In this document: in pieces, positions 1 through 7,855 of the stretch
Numbering within the stretch: the stretch's first letter is position 1
How the letters are laid out: each line of letters opens with the position of its first letter
Origin: a virus
Virus record (IMG/VR): IMGVR_UViG_3300021513_000006
Coordinates: 1 to 44,415 of that record
Reading direction: 5' to 3' (one strand)
DNA length: 44,415 bases
Notes under the pieces: model-generated
What the model saw: the letters and a program-made list of their open reading frames with translations, nothing else
Database searches by the model: none
Told to the model about the DNA's origin: nothing
Made by a program: the position numbers and the translations under genes

Positions 1-83
1 AACTTATGTAATTCTTCATCTGGTAAAGGCTTTATGTTTAGCTTCTTTAAGTCTTTTGAAAGTAGTCTTTGGACTTTATTCAT
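1..83 (-). CDS. Partial unknown ORF running off the left edge
   Basis: An open minus-strand frame starts with ATG at 83 and runs 27 codons to the window edge without a stop. It begins MNKVQRLLSKDLKKLN and is Lys/Leu-rich and probably helical. There is no clear Shine-Dalgarno sequence. A minus-strand copy of the recurrent GATAAGAATTTC motif lies about 57 bases upstream, as expected for a gene divergent from the structural operon. No function can be assigned from so short a fragment, and the start is inferred. Confidence 0.4.
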   Translation of the reverse strand, partial: MNKVQRLLSKDLKKLNIKPLPDEELHK

Positions 84-139
84 TTATTTATAAATTAATA
101 TACAAATAAGAAATTGCAAGTTTTTCTCTTTCTCTTTTT

Positions 140-151
140 GAAATTCTTATC
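140..151 (-). promoter_or_regulatory. GATAAGAATTTC motif, minus-strand copy
   Basis: The reverse complement reads GATAAGAATTTCAAAAAGAG, nearly the same as the copy before the protease gene. It lies between two divergent genes and faces the left-end gene. Its role (promoter, operator or RNA signal) is inferred only from recurrence in intergenic gaps. Confidence 0.45.
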
Positions 152-181
152 TTCTAAAAAGTATTCAAAAGCTACAAAAAA

Positions 182-193
182 GATAAGTATTTT
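182..193 (+). promoter_or_regulatory. Variant motif GATAAGTATTTT ahead of the structural operon
   Basis: This differs from the recurrent motif at one base in the GATAAGAATTT core. It lies about 30 bases upstream of the first plus-strand gene and faces away from the minus-strand copy at 140-151, so each divergent gene has one copy. The function is inferred. Confidence 0.35.
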
Positions 194-223
194 ATAAAAA
201 CTAAATATAAAAGGAGAATAAAA

Positions 224-460
224 ATGCAAGAAAAAATCCAAGTCCATCTTGTCATAAACAAACATTTAAACAGTATTTTAGAGAATTTATCAAATACATT
301 AGGAAGAACTAAAAGTGATTTAATAAAAGAAGCAATCATTTTACTTGCAGACAGATATAACTTCTTTTCAAAAAATGAAACCCCAGAATCTAAAATTATG
401 AAAGCAATCAGAAACTTAGCAAAATCTCAAGATAGGAGTTTAGATTATGAGCATAACTAA
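224..460 (+). CDS. Ribbon-helix-helix (CopG-like) DNA-binding protein
   Basis: This 78-residue protein has the pattern of a ribbon-helix-helix domain. A short N-terminal beta strand (QVHLVINKHLNSILENLSN, about residues 6-24) leads into a helix, followed by LGRTKSDLIKEAIILLADRY (about 26-45), the usual second helix. Such proteins bind operators as dimers; the target is unknown. The start has a good AAGGAG ribosome site. The last codons overlap the start of the small terminase gene by 14 bases, which suggests translational coupling. It could regulate the structural operon or assist packaging, and the sequence does not decide which. Confidence 0.7.
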   Translation: MQEKIQVHLVINKHLNSILENLSNTLGRTKSDLIKEAIILLADRYNFFSKNETPESKIMKAIRNLAKSQDRSLDYEHN

Positions 461-1127
461 AAGAATAAACTATGAAATCATAAAAAGAGAGCAAGCATTT
501 CAATTATACAAAAAACTAAAAAATCTCAAAGCAGTTTCAGAAGTTCCTGGAATGCCTTCATATTCGGTTTTATTAAAATGGAAAGAAGAAGATAATTGGG
601 ATGAAAGAATAGAAAAAACTCAAGAAAAACTTGAAAAATGGGAATTAATTTTGTCAAGACTTGAAAATGATAGCTTACTGAAAGATGATGTCTTTCATTT
701 AATGTTACTAAATAATTTATTAGAAAGAACATTAAGAGCAATCATTGAAAAGGATTTAGAGCCTTCAAGCTGGAAAGAAGCAATGGAAACTCTAAAGATG
801 ATATTTGAACAAAAGAGATTATTGCTTGGTAGAGCAACAAGCAAATCTGAAGTTGATATTGATTTTACAGGAATGGATGAATATGAAATAAGAGAAACAT
901 TAAGAAAAATAAATGCATTATTACAAGCAGCAGGTTCTCCGCATACTCCAGAAGAAAAGGTTAGGAAGTTGGTAAAAGAAAAAATTGAATTAGAAAAAGT
1001 ATTAGAAGATAAAACTGAAGGTAAAGAAGATATAGAAAAACAAGCTGAAGAATCTTTAGAAAAAGAAATGCAGGAAGCTAAAGCTAAGAAGAAAGAATTT
1101 CTGAAAGATTTATTGGAAGAAGAGTAG
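447..1127 (+). CDS. Terminase small subunit (probable)
   Basis: This 226-residue protein sits directly upstream of the large terminase with only 3 bases between them. Residues about 12-55 resemble the helix-turn-helix DNA-recognition region of small terminases: a run ending EVPGMPSYSVLLKWKEEDNW followed by DERIEK, like the W..R ending typical of the family. The middle is helical and may form the oligomerisation core. The C-terminal 60 residues are a charged Lys/Glu coiled coil. Small terminases recognise phage DNA and load the motor. The call rests on position and N-terminal pattern. Sequence conservation in this family is low, so another packaging-associated DNA-binding role is possible. Confidence 0.65.
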   Translation: MSITKRINYEIIKREQAFQLYKKLKNLKAVSEVPGMPSYSVLLKWKEEDNWDERIEKTQEKLEKWELILSRLENDSLLKDDVFHLMLLNNLLERTLRAIIEKDLEPSSWKEAMETLKMIFEQKRLLLGRATSKSEVDIDFTGMDEYEIRETLRKINALLQAAGSPHTPEEKVRKLVKEKIELEKVLEDKTEGKEDIEKQAEESLEKEMQEAKAKKKEFLKDLLEEE

Positions 1128-1130
1128 TTA

Positions 1131-3008
1131 ATGCAAGATAAAAATATAAAAGATTTAATTATAATCAAAAGAAATCTTGAGAAAAGTCTTTTAGTCAAGC
1201 AAGCAAGAAAATCTTTCAAAACTTTCTGTGAATATGTTTTTGGTTTGAAACCAGGAAAGATCCATCTTGAATGGCATAATTTAGCTACAAAAGCTATGAT
1301 GGAAGGAGAACCTTGTATAATCTTTGCTCCGAGGGGACATAGTAAAACCACAACAATGGCTGTTATGAGACCTATCTTTCTTTTAGGACATAATCCAAAT
1401 TTAAGAATCAAGATTGTTTCTCATTCAGACAAAAAGGCAGCAGACATTTTGAGACAAATAAAGGAAGCAATTGAATCAAATGAGAAATTAAAAGAAGTTT
1501 TCCCACATTTGGAAGCTGGGGATGTTTGGGCATCAAATAAGATTTTGATTAAAAGAAGTTTATGGAGCAAAGATGTTACAATAGAAGCTTTAGGAATTCT
1601 TTCTGGAGCTACTGGAGGTAGATGTATTGGTAAAGGGACTTTGGTTATAACTTCAGATGGAATGAAACCAATAGAAAAAATTACAGAAAAAGATAAAGTC
1701 TTAACAAAAGAAGGAAGATTCAGAAAAGTGATAAAAGTTTGGAAAAGATCTTATAAAGGAAAAGTTATCATAATGAAAACAGGAAAATACAATAGAAACA
1801 AGATTGTTTTGACTCCAGAACATAAAGTTTATGTCTTTGATAAAAAAACTTTTAGTGAAAGATGGGTTCAATGTAAAGATATTTTACAAAATAAAGAGAG
1901 ATATAAAGCAATTATGCCTGATGTGGAAACTGAAATGTTCTTTACTTTAGATATAACTAAAGTTTATGAAGAAGAATATAATGATTATGTATATGATTTA
2001 AGTGTGAGTGTTGAACATTCTTTTTGTTCTGTTTGGGCTATTCTTCATAATAGTGATTATATCGTATTTGATGATATAGTTGAATTCAATAATACAATAA
2101 AACATCCTGCTTTGATAAAGATGGTAAAAGAAGCTTTTTATAACAATTGGTTGAATTTATTAGAACCAGATGGATATGGTTGGTGTTTGATTGGAACGAT
2201 ATGGACACAAATGGATTTGCACTGGGAATTTCATCAAAAACCTATGAAATATAAAAAGATATATAGAATAAATCTTGAAACATTAGAACCAATTTGGGAA
2301 GAACATTGGTCTAAAGAAAAATTAATAGAAAGATATAATTCTATGCCTTTAAGAGCTTTTGCAAGAGCTTTTGCTAACTTACCTATCTCAAGAGAAGATG
2401 CAGTTTTCAATAGAGAAAATATAGAAGCTTGTATTGTTTTTAATGATCCAAAGTATTACAGAGAGAAATGTGATTATGTAATTATTGGAGTTGATTTGGC
2501 AATTTCTCAAAAGAAAACTGCTGCTAACACTGCTATTTTTGTAATGGGAGTAATAAAGGAAAAGAATAAATTAGTAGCACTACATGCTGAATATGGTAAA
2601 TGGACATCTCCAGAAACAGTCAATGCAATCACAAAAAATTTTGAAGATTGGAAAGCAGATATTATTGTAGTAGAAAATAATCAATATCAAGAAGCTTTAA
2701 TTCAATGGTTAAATGAGTTCAATAGAGAATTACCAGTTCAGGCTCATTTTACTACAAGTGCAAAACATGATCCAGAAATAGGATTACCTTCTATGGCACT
2801 TGAATTTGAAAGAAAGAAATGGATTATTCCAATGGGAAAGCTTCCACATGATGTTGATTGCAAGTGTGGAAAATGCAAATGGATAGAAGAATTAACAATG
2901 TATCCATTTGGAGAAACTTCAGATATTGTTATGGCATCATATTTTGCAAGAGAATATTGGAGAAAACATATAGTCTCAAAGGAAGATGTCAAAGTAGATA
3001 CTCTTTAG
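1131..3008 (+). CDS. terL: Terminase large subunit containing a mini-intein
   Basis: This is the ATP-driven DNA packaging motor and headful/end nuclease. The Walker A-like loop APRGHSKT is at residues 66-73. The Walker B strand YIVFDD (310-315) appears only after an intein of residues 165-307 is removed. The RNase H-like nuclease has Asp455 in IIGVDLA, Glu515 in IIVVENN and Asp598 in TSDIVMA. A Cys-rich loop (Cys577, 579, 582) lies near the end and may bind a metal. The spliced protein would be about 482 residues, normal for the family. The gene follows the small terminase at once and precedes the portal gene, the standard packaging order. It has no strong ribosome site, so coupling to the upstream gene is likely. 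Confidence 0.93.
   Translation: MQDKNIKDLIIIKRNLEKSLLVKQARKSFKTFCEYVFGLKPGKIHLEWHNLATKAMMEGEPCIIFAPRGHSKTTTMAVMRPIFLLGHNPNLRIKIVSHSDKKAADILRQIKEAIESNEKLKEVFPHLEAGDVWASNKILIKRSLWSKDVTIEALGILSGATGGRCIGKGTLVITSDGMKPIEKITEKDKVLTKEGRFRKVIKVWKRSYKGKVIIMKTGKYNRNKIVLTPEHKVYVFDKKTFSERWVQCKDILQNKERYKAIMPDVETEMFFTLDITKVYEEEYNDYVYDLSVSVEHSFCSVWAILHNSDYIVFDDIVEFNNTIKHPALIKMVKEAFYNNWLNLLEPDGYGWCLIGTIWTQMDLHWEFHQKPMKYKKIYRINLETLEPIWEEHWSKEKLIERYNSMPLRAFARAFANLPISREDAVFNRENIEACIVFNDPKYYREKCDYVIIGVDLAISQKKTAANTAIFVMGVIKEKNKLVALHAEYGKWTSPETVNAITKNFEDWKADIIVVENNQYQEALIQWLNEFNRELPVQAHFTTSAKHDPEIGLPSMALEFERKKWIIPMGKLPHDVDCKCGKCKWIEELTMYPFGETSDIVMASYFAREYWRKHIVSKEDVKVDTL
1623..2051 (+). other. Mini-intein in the large terminase (143 residues)
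   Basis: The insertion starts at Cys (CIGKGTLV) and ends at His-Asn, with Ser as the first residue after it. Splicing block A is the N-terminal Cys segment. Block B is LTPEHKVYVF with the conserved Thr and His. Block F is YVYDLSV. Block G is AILHN followed by S. No LAGLIDADG or HNH endonuclease region is present, so it is a splicing-only element that cannot home by itself. Removing it joins GATGGR to SDYIVFDD, restoring the usual terminase spacing just before Walker B. Confidence 0.92.
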
Positions 3009-3028
3009 ATTTTCTCTTTTCATACTTT

Positions 3029-3046
3029 GATAAGAATTTCTAAAAT
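3029..3046 (+). promoter_or_regulatory. GATAAGAATTTC motif upstream of the portal gene
   Basis: GATAAGAATTTCTAAAAT lies in the 64-base gap after terL and ends 26 bases before the portal ATG. The same 18 bases recur before the Com-like gene (10011-10028). It is probably a phage-specific regulatory element, but its function is inferred. Confidence 0.5.
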
Positions 3047-3072
3047 TATGCTTTCTTTTGAAAGGATATCAA

Positions 3073-4377
3073 ATGAAACAATTTCCAGATAATAAGGCAG
3101 ATCAAAATAACAATAATCAAAATAGTGAAATTCAAGTTCCTGAAGTTCCAAAAGTTGATAATAAAGTTAGAGTTGAAGGAATAGATACAAGATTTATAAC
3201 TCAATTTCAAACTTTTACTCCATATAGAAGATATTCAAGAGTTAGTGATCAATTATTAAGATACCTTTATTTAAGAACTTCAAGATTAAGAGAATGTGTT
3301 GATGGAATTGCAGGAGAAGTCTCTTCAAGACTTCCAGTTTTAGTTCCAATTCCAAAGAAACTTTCTCAAGAAATCTACATTGCTTTAGAGAAATTTGCTG
3401 AAAAATTTTTTGGAAAACTAAATAGAAAGAAAGATACAATTCAAACTCTTATTTCTAAAGTTGTCAGAGATTTATTGGTTCATGATAGATTCTTCATTGA
3501 GAAAGTAAGAAATAAGAAAGGAGAACTGGTTGAACTCTATGTTAGAGATCCAATGTATATGATAATTGATAAAGATGATTCAGGAATTATAGAAAGATTT
3601 AGACAAGTTATACAGGATAAAACAGTAGAATTTTCTCCAGATGATATTATTTATGGAGTTTTACATCCTTGCTCTTATGATGATTATGGTTTGCCAATTA
3701 TTGAAGGAATTCTTGATGAAGTTGCTTCATTAATTCTTTCAACAAGAACAATAGCGAACTATATTTTTGATGACAGCATTCCACCAGGAATTTTAGTCTT
3801 AGGAGAAATTGGTGAAGCTGCTTTTCAAAGACTAAAAGAAGAATTTAAAAATCCAGAATTAAGGAATCGTATAAAAGTAATCAGAAATATAGATCCCAAA
3901 AATGTAGATTGGATTAGGCTTGATAGGTCAATTTCTTCAGAAAATAAACTTGATTTCTTACTTGAAAGGATAGATACAATTATTCTAAAGGCATTCCAAA
4001 TTCCAACAGAAAGAGAAATTTCTTCTCGTGGTGGTTCTGAGATGGCTTACAAAATTTCTCAATCAAAGCTAATAGAACCTATTGTTAAGTTAATAGAAAA
4101 GTTATTTACGGAAGAAATCTTCTGGAAAGAATTCAATCTTCCAGTTGAATTCAGACTTTTAAAGAGAACTGATGTTAGTGGAGATGAATTCTATGATAAA
4201 AGTAGAAGTTTATCTTTACTTGTTAATAGTGGAATTTTGACTGCAAATGAAGCAAGAATGATATTAGGAAGCAAACCTATTGCTGGTGGAGATATTAGAA
4301 TTGGTAAGCTTGGTAATGAGTATATCTATTATGATGATACTGGAATGCCAAGAAGAATTCCTGACTTTCTTTCTTAA
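3073..4377 (+). CDS. Portal protein
   Basis: This protein forms the dodecameric ring at the capsid vertex through which DNA enters and leaves. The 434-residue product has the features of HK97/SPP1-type portals. There is an N-terminal clip/wing region (YRRYSRVSDQLLRYLYLRTSR), a central domain with VRDPMYMIIDKDD and GIIERFRQV, and the stem/crown region KAFQIPTEREISSRGGSEMAYK leading into long helices. The chosen ATG has AAAGGA six bases upstream; an in-frame TTG five codons earlier lacks a ribosome site. It lies between the large terminase and the protease, the expected place. The C-terminus ends in a Gly/Tyr-rich tail. Confidence 0.88.
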   Translation: MKQFPDNKADQNNNNQNSEIQVPEVPKVDNKVRVEGIDTRFITQFQTFTPYRRYSRVSDQLLRYLYLRTSRLRECVDGIAGEVSSRLPVLVPIPKKLSQEIYIALEKFAEKFFGKLNRKKDTIQTLISKVVRDLLVHDRFFIEKVRNKKGELVELYVRDPMYMIIDKDDSGIIERFRQVIQDKTVEFSPDDIIYGVLHPCSYDDYGLPIIEGILDEVASLILSTRTIANYIFDDSIPPGILVLGEIGEAAFQRLKEEFKNPELRNRIKVIRNIDPKNVDWIRLDRSISSENKLDFLLERIDTIILKAFQIPTEREISSRGGSEMAYKISQSKLIEPIVKLIEKLFTEEIFWKEFNLPVEFRLLKRTDVSGDEFYDKSRSLSLLVNSGILTANEARMILGSKPIAGGDIRIGKLGNEYIYYDDTGMPRRIPDFLS

Positions 4378-4398
4378 GATTTAAATAATAGTAGAAAA

Positions 4399-4418
4399 GA
4401 TAAGAATTTCAAAAATAG
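4399..4418 (+). promoter_or_regulatory. GATAAGAATTTC motif upstream of the protease/scaffold gene
   Basis: GATAAGAATTTCAAAAATAG sits in the gap after the portal gene and runs directly into the AAAGGAG ribosome site of the protease gene. The same 20 bases occur once inside the protease coding region (5641-5660). A regulatory role is inferred. Confidence 0.5.
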
Positions 4419-4431
4419 AAAGGAGATAATT

Positions 4432-6198
4432 ATGGAAAAGAATGAAAGTAAAATGCAAGATAAACTTTATTTTGAGCTTGCTACCAAATCCTTTTATGAA
4501 AGTAAAGAAGCTAAAGGAGATACTGAAGAAAAGAATTGGTATGTTGAAGCTCTTGTTGCAACAACTGATAGAGATGTTGTTGATGATATAATTACTCCAG
4601 AAGCATTAAAGAATGCTGCTAAAGTCTTAAAAGAACAATATCGAACAGTTCTCTATAACCATCAAGCAAACAGACCAATTGGAAAAGTTATAGATGCAAA
4701 GGTAAAAGATTTAGGAAATGGAAGAAAAGGTTTATGGGTAAAGATAATGATTTCTAAGACTGAAGAAGAAATCTGGCAAAAGATAAAAGAAGGAGTTCTT
4801 TCAAAATTCTCTTTCTGGGCAAAGGTAGAAAGAAAACCAGTTTATAGAGAAACTGAAGATGGCAAAGAAGTTATAGATCATTACTTGATAACTGATATGT
4901 ATCCATTTGAGTGTTCTCTTGTTTCAGTTCCAGCAAATCCAAATGCAGTAGCATTAGATTATTACATTGCTAAACATTTAAAGGAAGGAGGTATAGATAT
5001 GCGAGAACAAAAAGAAATTCAAGTAACTCCAGAAAAAATAGAAGAAAAAGTAGAGCAAAATACAGAGAAAGTAGAAGAAACAAAGGATGAAGTTAAGAAA
5101 GAAGAAACTTTAGAAACTGGGCAATTTACAGATGAAGATTTAACCGAAGAAGAGCAAGTAGATGAAACAGTAGAGAAACAAGATAAGAAACCTAAAATCA
5201 GAATTAATAAAACAGATGTTGATTATACACCTTGGTCAAAGGTAAACAAAATTAGAATTAGAAATATTCTTTATCAATCTGGAAATAAGACTGCTATTAA
5301 TGAAATGTATGGAGTTGTTAGAAGTTATGAAAGAATGACTGATTGGGGCTATCCTCATCATATTTTGAAACAAGTTGCTGAAAACACTTATGAAATGATT
5401 TTATCATATACAGGACTTATGGCAGCCTATAAAGCAATGAGAGGAGCAAGAGGTGGTGGAAGAAATCTTACAGATGAAGAAAGAAGAAAATTAAAATCTC
5501 ATTTAAGAAAACATTTTAGGTATCTCATTCAAATTGGAGAATATGAAGAAATGCCAGAAGGCTTGAAAGCTTTGGCTTACTTAGTCAATTTAAGCTTTGC
5601 TTTAGAAGATGGAGAAATAGAAATTGTAAATAAAGAAGTTGATAAGAATTTCAAAAATAGCATTGATTGTTTGATTGAGGAGCAAATGAAAGACCTTGAG
5701 AAAGAATTGGGATTAGAAGAAACTTTAGAGAAAGAGCCTGAAGCTATTGAAGTTGATGAGAATTCTTTCTTTGAGCAATTGAGAAAGGTTATTAGAGAAG
5801 AATTAGAAAACTTTATGAAAAAAGAATCTAAACTTGAAGAAAATAAAGAAGAAGAAACAACAGAAACTAAGGAATTAGAAAAGGAGAAAGAAGAAATGAA
5901 AGAAAATAAAGTTGAAGAAAAACTTCTGAAAATAATTGAAGATTTAAGTAAAGAAATAAATCTCTTGAAGAAAGAGATAGAGTTATTGAAATCTCAACCT
6001 GAAGTAAGAGGAATTGATTCTCAAAGAGAGCAAGAAGAAGATATTGATGTTTCTGAATTCATTAAATCCGAAGAGTTTGAGAAATTGCCTTTAGATAAAC
6101 AATTAGAAATATTGAAGATTTTAATGAGCAATGCTCCTGTTGAAGTAAAAGAGAAAGAATTAAAGAAACTATTAAAAGAAATAAAGAAGAAAAATTAA
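4432..6198 (+). CDS. HK97-type prohead protease fused to scaffold
   Basis: The 588-residue product matures the procapsid. Residues about 1-180 are a Peptidase S78 domain with His77 in LYNHQAN, the probable nucleophile Ser124 in VLSKFSFW, Glu160 in PFECSLVSVPANP, and family-typical spacing. An acidic linker follows (about 200-255). A helical domain comes next (about 258-390), with WGYPHHILK, MRGARGGGR and HLRKHFRYL. A long Glu/Lys coiled coil (about 440-588) should act as the scaffold core. A perfect AAGGAGGT just before in-frame Met190 suggests that scaffold is also made alone. A second in-frame ATG at 5896 with AAGGAG could give a coiled-coil-only product. The gene lies between portal and major capsid genes. 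Confidence 0.87.
   Translation: MEKNESKMQDKLYFELATKSFYESKEAKGDTEEKNWYVEALVATTDRDVVDDIITPEALKNAAKVLKEQYRTVLYNHQANRPIGKVIDAKVKDLGNGRKGLWVKIMISKTEEEIWQKIKEGVLSKFSFWAKVERKPVYRETEDGKEVIDHYLITDMYPFECSLVSVPANPNAVALDYYIAKHLKEGGIDMREQKEIQVTPEKIEEKVEQNTEKVEETKDEVKKEETLETGQFTDEDLTEEEQVDETVEKQDKKPKIRINKTDVDYTPWSKVNKIRIRNILYQSGNKTAINEMYGVVRSYERMTDWGYPHHILKQVAENTYEMILSYTGLMAAYKAMRGARGGGRNLTDEERRKLKSHLRKHFRYLIQIGEYEEMPEGLKALAYLVNLSFALEDGEIEIVNKEVDKNFKNSIDCLIEEQMKDLEKELGLEETLEKEPEAIEVDENSFFEQLRKVIREELENFMKKESKLEENKEEETTETKELEKEKEEMKENKVEEKLLKIIEDLSKEINLLKKEIELLKSQPEVRGIDSQREQEEDIDVSEFIKSEEFEKLPLDKQLEILKILMSNAPVEVKEKELKKLLKEIKKKN
4985..5001 (+). promoter_or_regulatory. Internal ribosome site for a nested scaffold protein
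   Basis: AAGGAGGT at 4985-4992, spaced six bases from an in-frame ATG at 4999-5001, lies exactly at the protease/scaffold boundary. Initiation here would give a 399-residue scaffold without the protease domain, like lambda Nu3 inside gene C. Confidence 0.7.
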
Positions 6199-6225
6199 AA
6201 ATATTTTGTAAGGAGGTAGAAAGAA

Positions 6226-7212
6226 ATGGATGCACAAACAAAAGAACTATTAGAAAAAGCTTTAAGTGGTTCTGATATTACAGGAAAATTAGTTCAAGAA
6301 GTTGTTGATAAAGTTATAGCTCATATTTTCTTTTCTGAAAATCCATTAAGACAAAACATTCCTGTAAAGAAAGGTTATGGTACTTCTTATGAGTTCAATA
6401 GGAGAACTTCTTCAAGCACTGCTGGAGAAGCTATTGCTGATACTGGCAGTTTTACTCCAGCAGAAGGAAGCTATACCAGAGTATCTTTACCTTATAAGAT
6501 TTACGGAACATCTGTAGAAGTAACAAGATTTGCTCAAGTTGCTGGAAGAAATTATATTGATATTTTACAAACTGAATTAGAAGCCAAAATTAATGAGTTT
6601 AAAGAGTGGGAACAAAGAGCTATTATTTGGGGTAATTATACAGGTGGTGGAGCAGATGAATATTCAGGAAGTAATTTTGCTAATGGATTAATTAAGCAAA
6701 TTGTTGATGGTGGCGGAAATGTAGTATTACTTGGCTCTGATGATACAGGTGGAGATTTAACTCTTGCAAAGCTTGATGAAGCTATTGATAAATGTTATGC
6801 AAATCCTAATATGATTATTTGTTCAAGAACTGGAAGAAGAATTATTCAAGGCTTATTACAAGCTCAACAAAGATTTGTAAATACTGTTGAGATTAGAGGT
6901 GGATTTAGAGTAATGGAATATGCTGGAATTCCTGTATTAACTTCTACAGCTATTTTTGACACTCTTGTTTATGATTATGATGGAGGTGGAGCAAGTAAAT
7001 ATGTAAGTGCTTTAACAGGCGGTTCTACTACTTGTATTTTAATCTTAAATCTTGGAGATGCTTTTATTGCTGAACTTGAAAGCTTGACTTCTAAAGAAGT
7101 GCCTGTTTCTTCTTCTCAATATACAAGATATGAAGTTTGGGAATATATTACTCCAGTAGTAAGAAATCCAAAGAACCATTGTGTAATATTTGGAATTAAA
7201 GTTTCTTCATAA
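6226..7212 (+). CDS. Major capsid protein (HK97 fold)
   Basis: This 328-residue shell protein follows the protease/scaffold gene. It has the profile of short HK97-fold capsid proteins. A helical N-terminus is followed by an E-loop-like stretch with paired Gly and Thr (FNRRTSSSTAGEAIADTGSF), a spine helix with acidic and aromatic residues (LEAKINEFKEWEQRAIIWGN), and an A-domain/P-loop region with MIICSRTGRRIIQGLL and AGIPVLTSTAIFD. A strong AAGGAGGT precedes the ATG, fitting high expression. A terminator follows at once, so this gene ends a head-gene transcription unit. There is no obvious N-terminal delta domain; scaffolding is provided by the upstream gene. Confidence 0.88.
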   Translation: MDAQTKELLEKALSGSDITGKLVQEVVDKVIAHIFFSENPLRQNIPVKKGYGTSYEFNRRTSSSTAGEAIADTGSFTPAEGSYTRVSLPYKIYGTSVEVTRFAQVAGRNYIDILQTELEAKINEFKEWEQRAIIWGNYTGGGADEYSGSNFANGLIKQIVDGGGNVVLLGSDDTGGDLTLAKLDEAIDKCYANPNMIICSRTGRRIIQGLLQAQQRFVNTVEIRGGFRVMEYAGIPVLTSTAIFDTLVYDYDGGGASKYVSALTGGSTTCILILNLGDAFIAELESLTSKEVPVSSSQYTRYEVWEYITPVVRNPKNHCVIFGIKVSS

Positions 7213-7226
7213 TAGATTAATTGAGT

Positions 7227-7269
7227 AAGGGAGCAGCTCATACCCTTTTGCCTGCTCCCTTTTTATTTT
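7227..7269 (+). terminator. Rho-independent terminator after the major capsid gene
   Basis: A perfect 10-bp stem, AAGGGAGCAG (7227-7236) with CTGCTCCCTT (7252-7261), and a 15-base loop are followed by a T-rich run. This is the clearest intrinsic terminator on the plus strand. It separates the capsid gene from the neck and tail genes, perhaps only partially. Confidence 0.85.
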
Positions 7270-7301
7270 ATTAGAATGAAATGAAGTAGGAGGAAATAAA
7301 G

Positions 7302-7580
7302 ATGGCAAATAGACCAAATTATCCTGATTTAATTGCTTTGGAAAAAGTAACGGGTTCTTATACAGTTTCTAATGTTGGTGCTGGAAGCTCAGAAGATGCT
7401 ACTATAACTTTAGATAGTAAATACTTTATTGTAGGAGTTCCAAAAGTTTCTACTTCTACTACTGATTGTAGTGTAATTCTCATTAATGGTGGAAAGAATA
7501 GTTTTACTGTAAGAGCTTCCAATAATGGGTCTTCTGCAACTGATATTGTAGTAGATTATGAAGTTTATGCAATAAAATAA
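7302..7580 (+). CDS. Small beta-rich virion protein (unknown; possible head decoration)
   Basis: This 92-residue protein has a good ribosome site (GTAGGAGG) and no recognised family. It is rich in Ser, Thr, Val and Gly, with alternating hydrophobic residues (TGSYTVSNVGAGSS, DCSVILINGG, SFTVRASNNG), consistent with a compact beta sandwich. It is the first gene after the capsid terminator. In this position phages often carry decoration or head-fibre proteins, but that role is inferred from place and composition only. Confidence 0.6.
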   Translation: MANRPNYPDLIALEKVTGSYTVSNVGAGSSEDATITLDSKYFIVGVPKVSTSTTDCSVILINGGKNSFTVRASNNGSSATDIVVDYEVYAIK

Positions 7581-7603
7581 TATAAAAGTTAGAGAGGTAT
7601 GAG

Positions 7604-7843
7604 ATGCCCTACAAGCTCAGATATGTAGGAAGTGATAAATATCCTGACTATTTTGTCATTCCAACTTATTATGAAAATGTTAAAGTAATCAATGGAATTG
7701 CTGAAGTTGAAAGAGAAGTAACAAAAGATAGATTACTCAAAGAAGGTTTTGTTTTGATAGAAGAAAAGAAAGAGGTTATTAATTTAGAAGAAGATAATCC
7801 AGAAATTAAAAAGACAAGAAAAACAAGAAAAAAACAAACTTAA
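7604..7843 (+). CDS. Small hypothetical protein of the head-neck region
   Basis: This 79-residue protein begins PYKLRYVGSDKYPDYFVIPTYYENV and ends with a basic tail KKTRKTRKKQT, preceded by an acidic patch. The GAGAGG just upstream supports the start. Short proteins of this layout (one beta domain plus charged tail) are common between capsid and connector genes, but no specific family was recognised. The basic tail could contact DNA or the capsid interior. Confidence 0.55.
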   Translation: MPYKLRYVGSDKYPDYFVIPTYYENVKVINGIAEVEREVTKDRLLKEGFVLIEEKKEVINLEEDNPEIKKTRKTRKKQT

Positions 7844-7855
7844 TGATTGTGAATA

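Noticed and set aside
695-1411. Long minus-strand open frame of 238 codons across the terminase genes
   Set aside because: It lies opposite two well-supported plus-strand genes, is Phe/Ser-rich as antisense of A-rich coding DNA usually is, and has no ribosome site.
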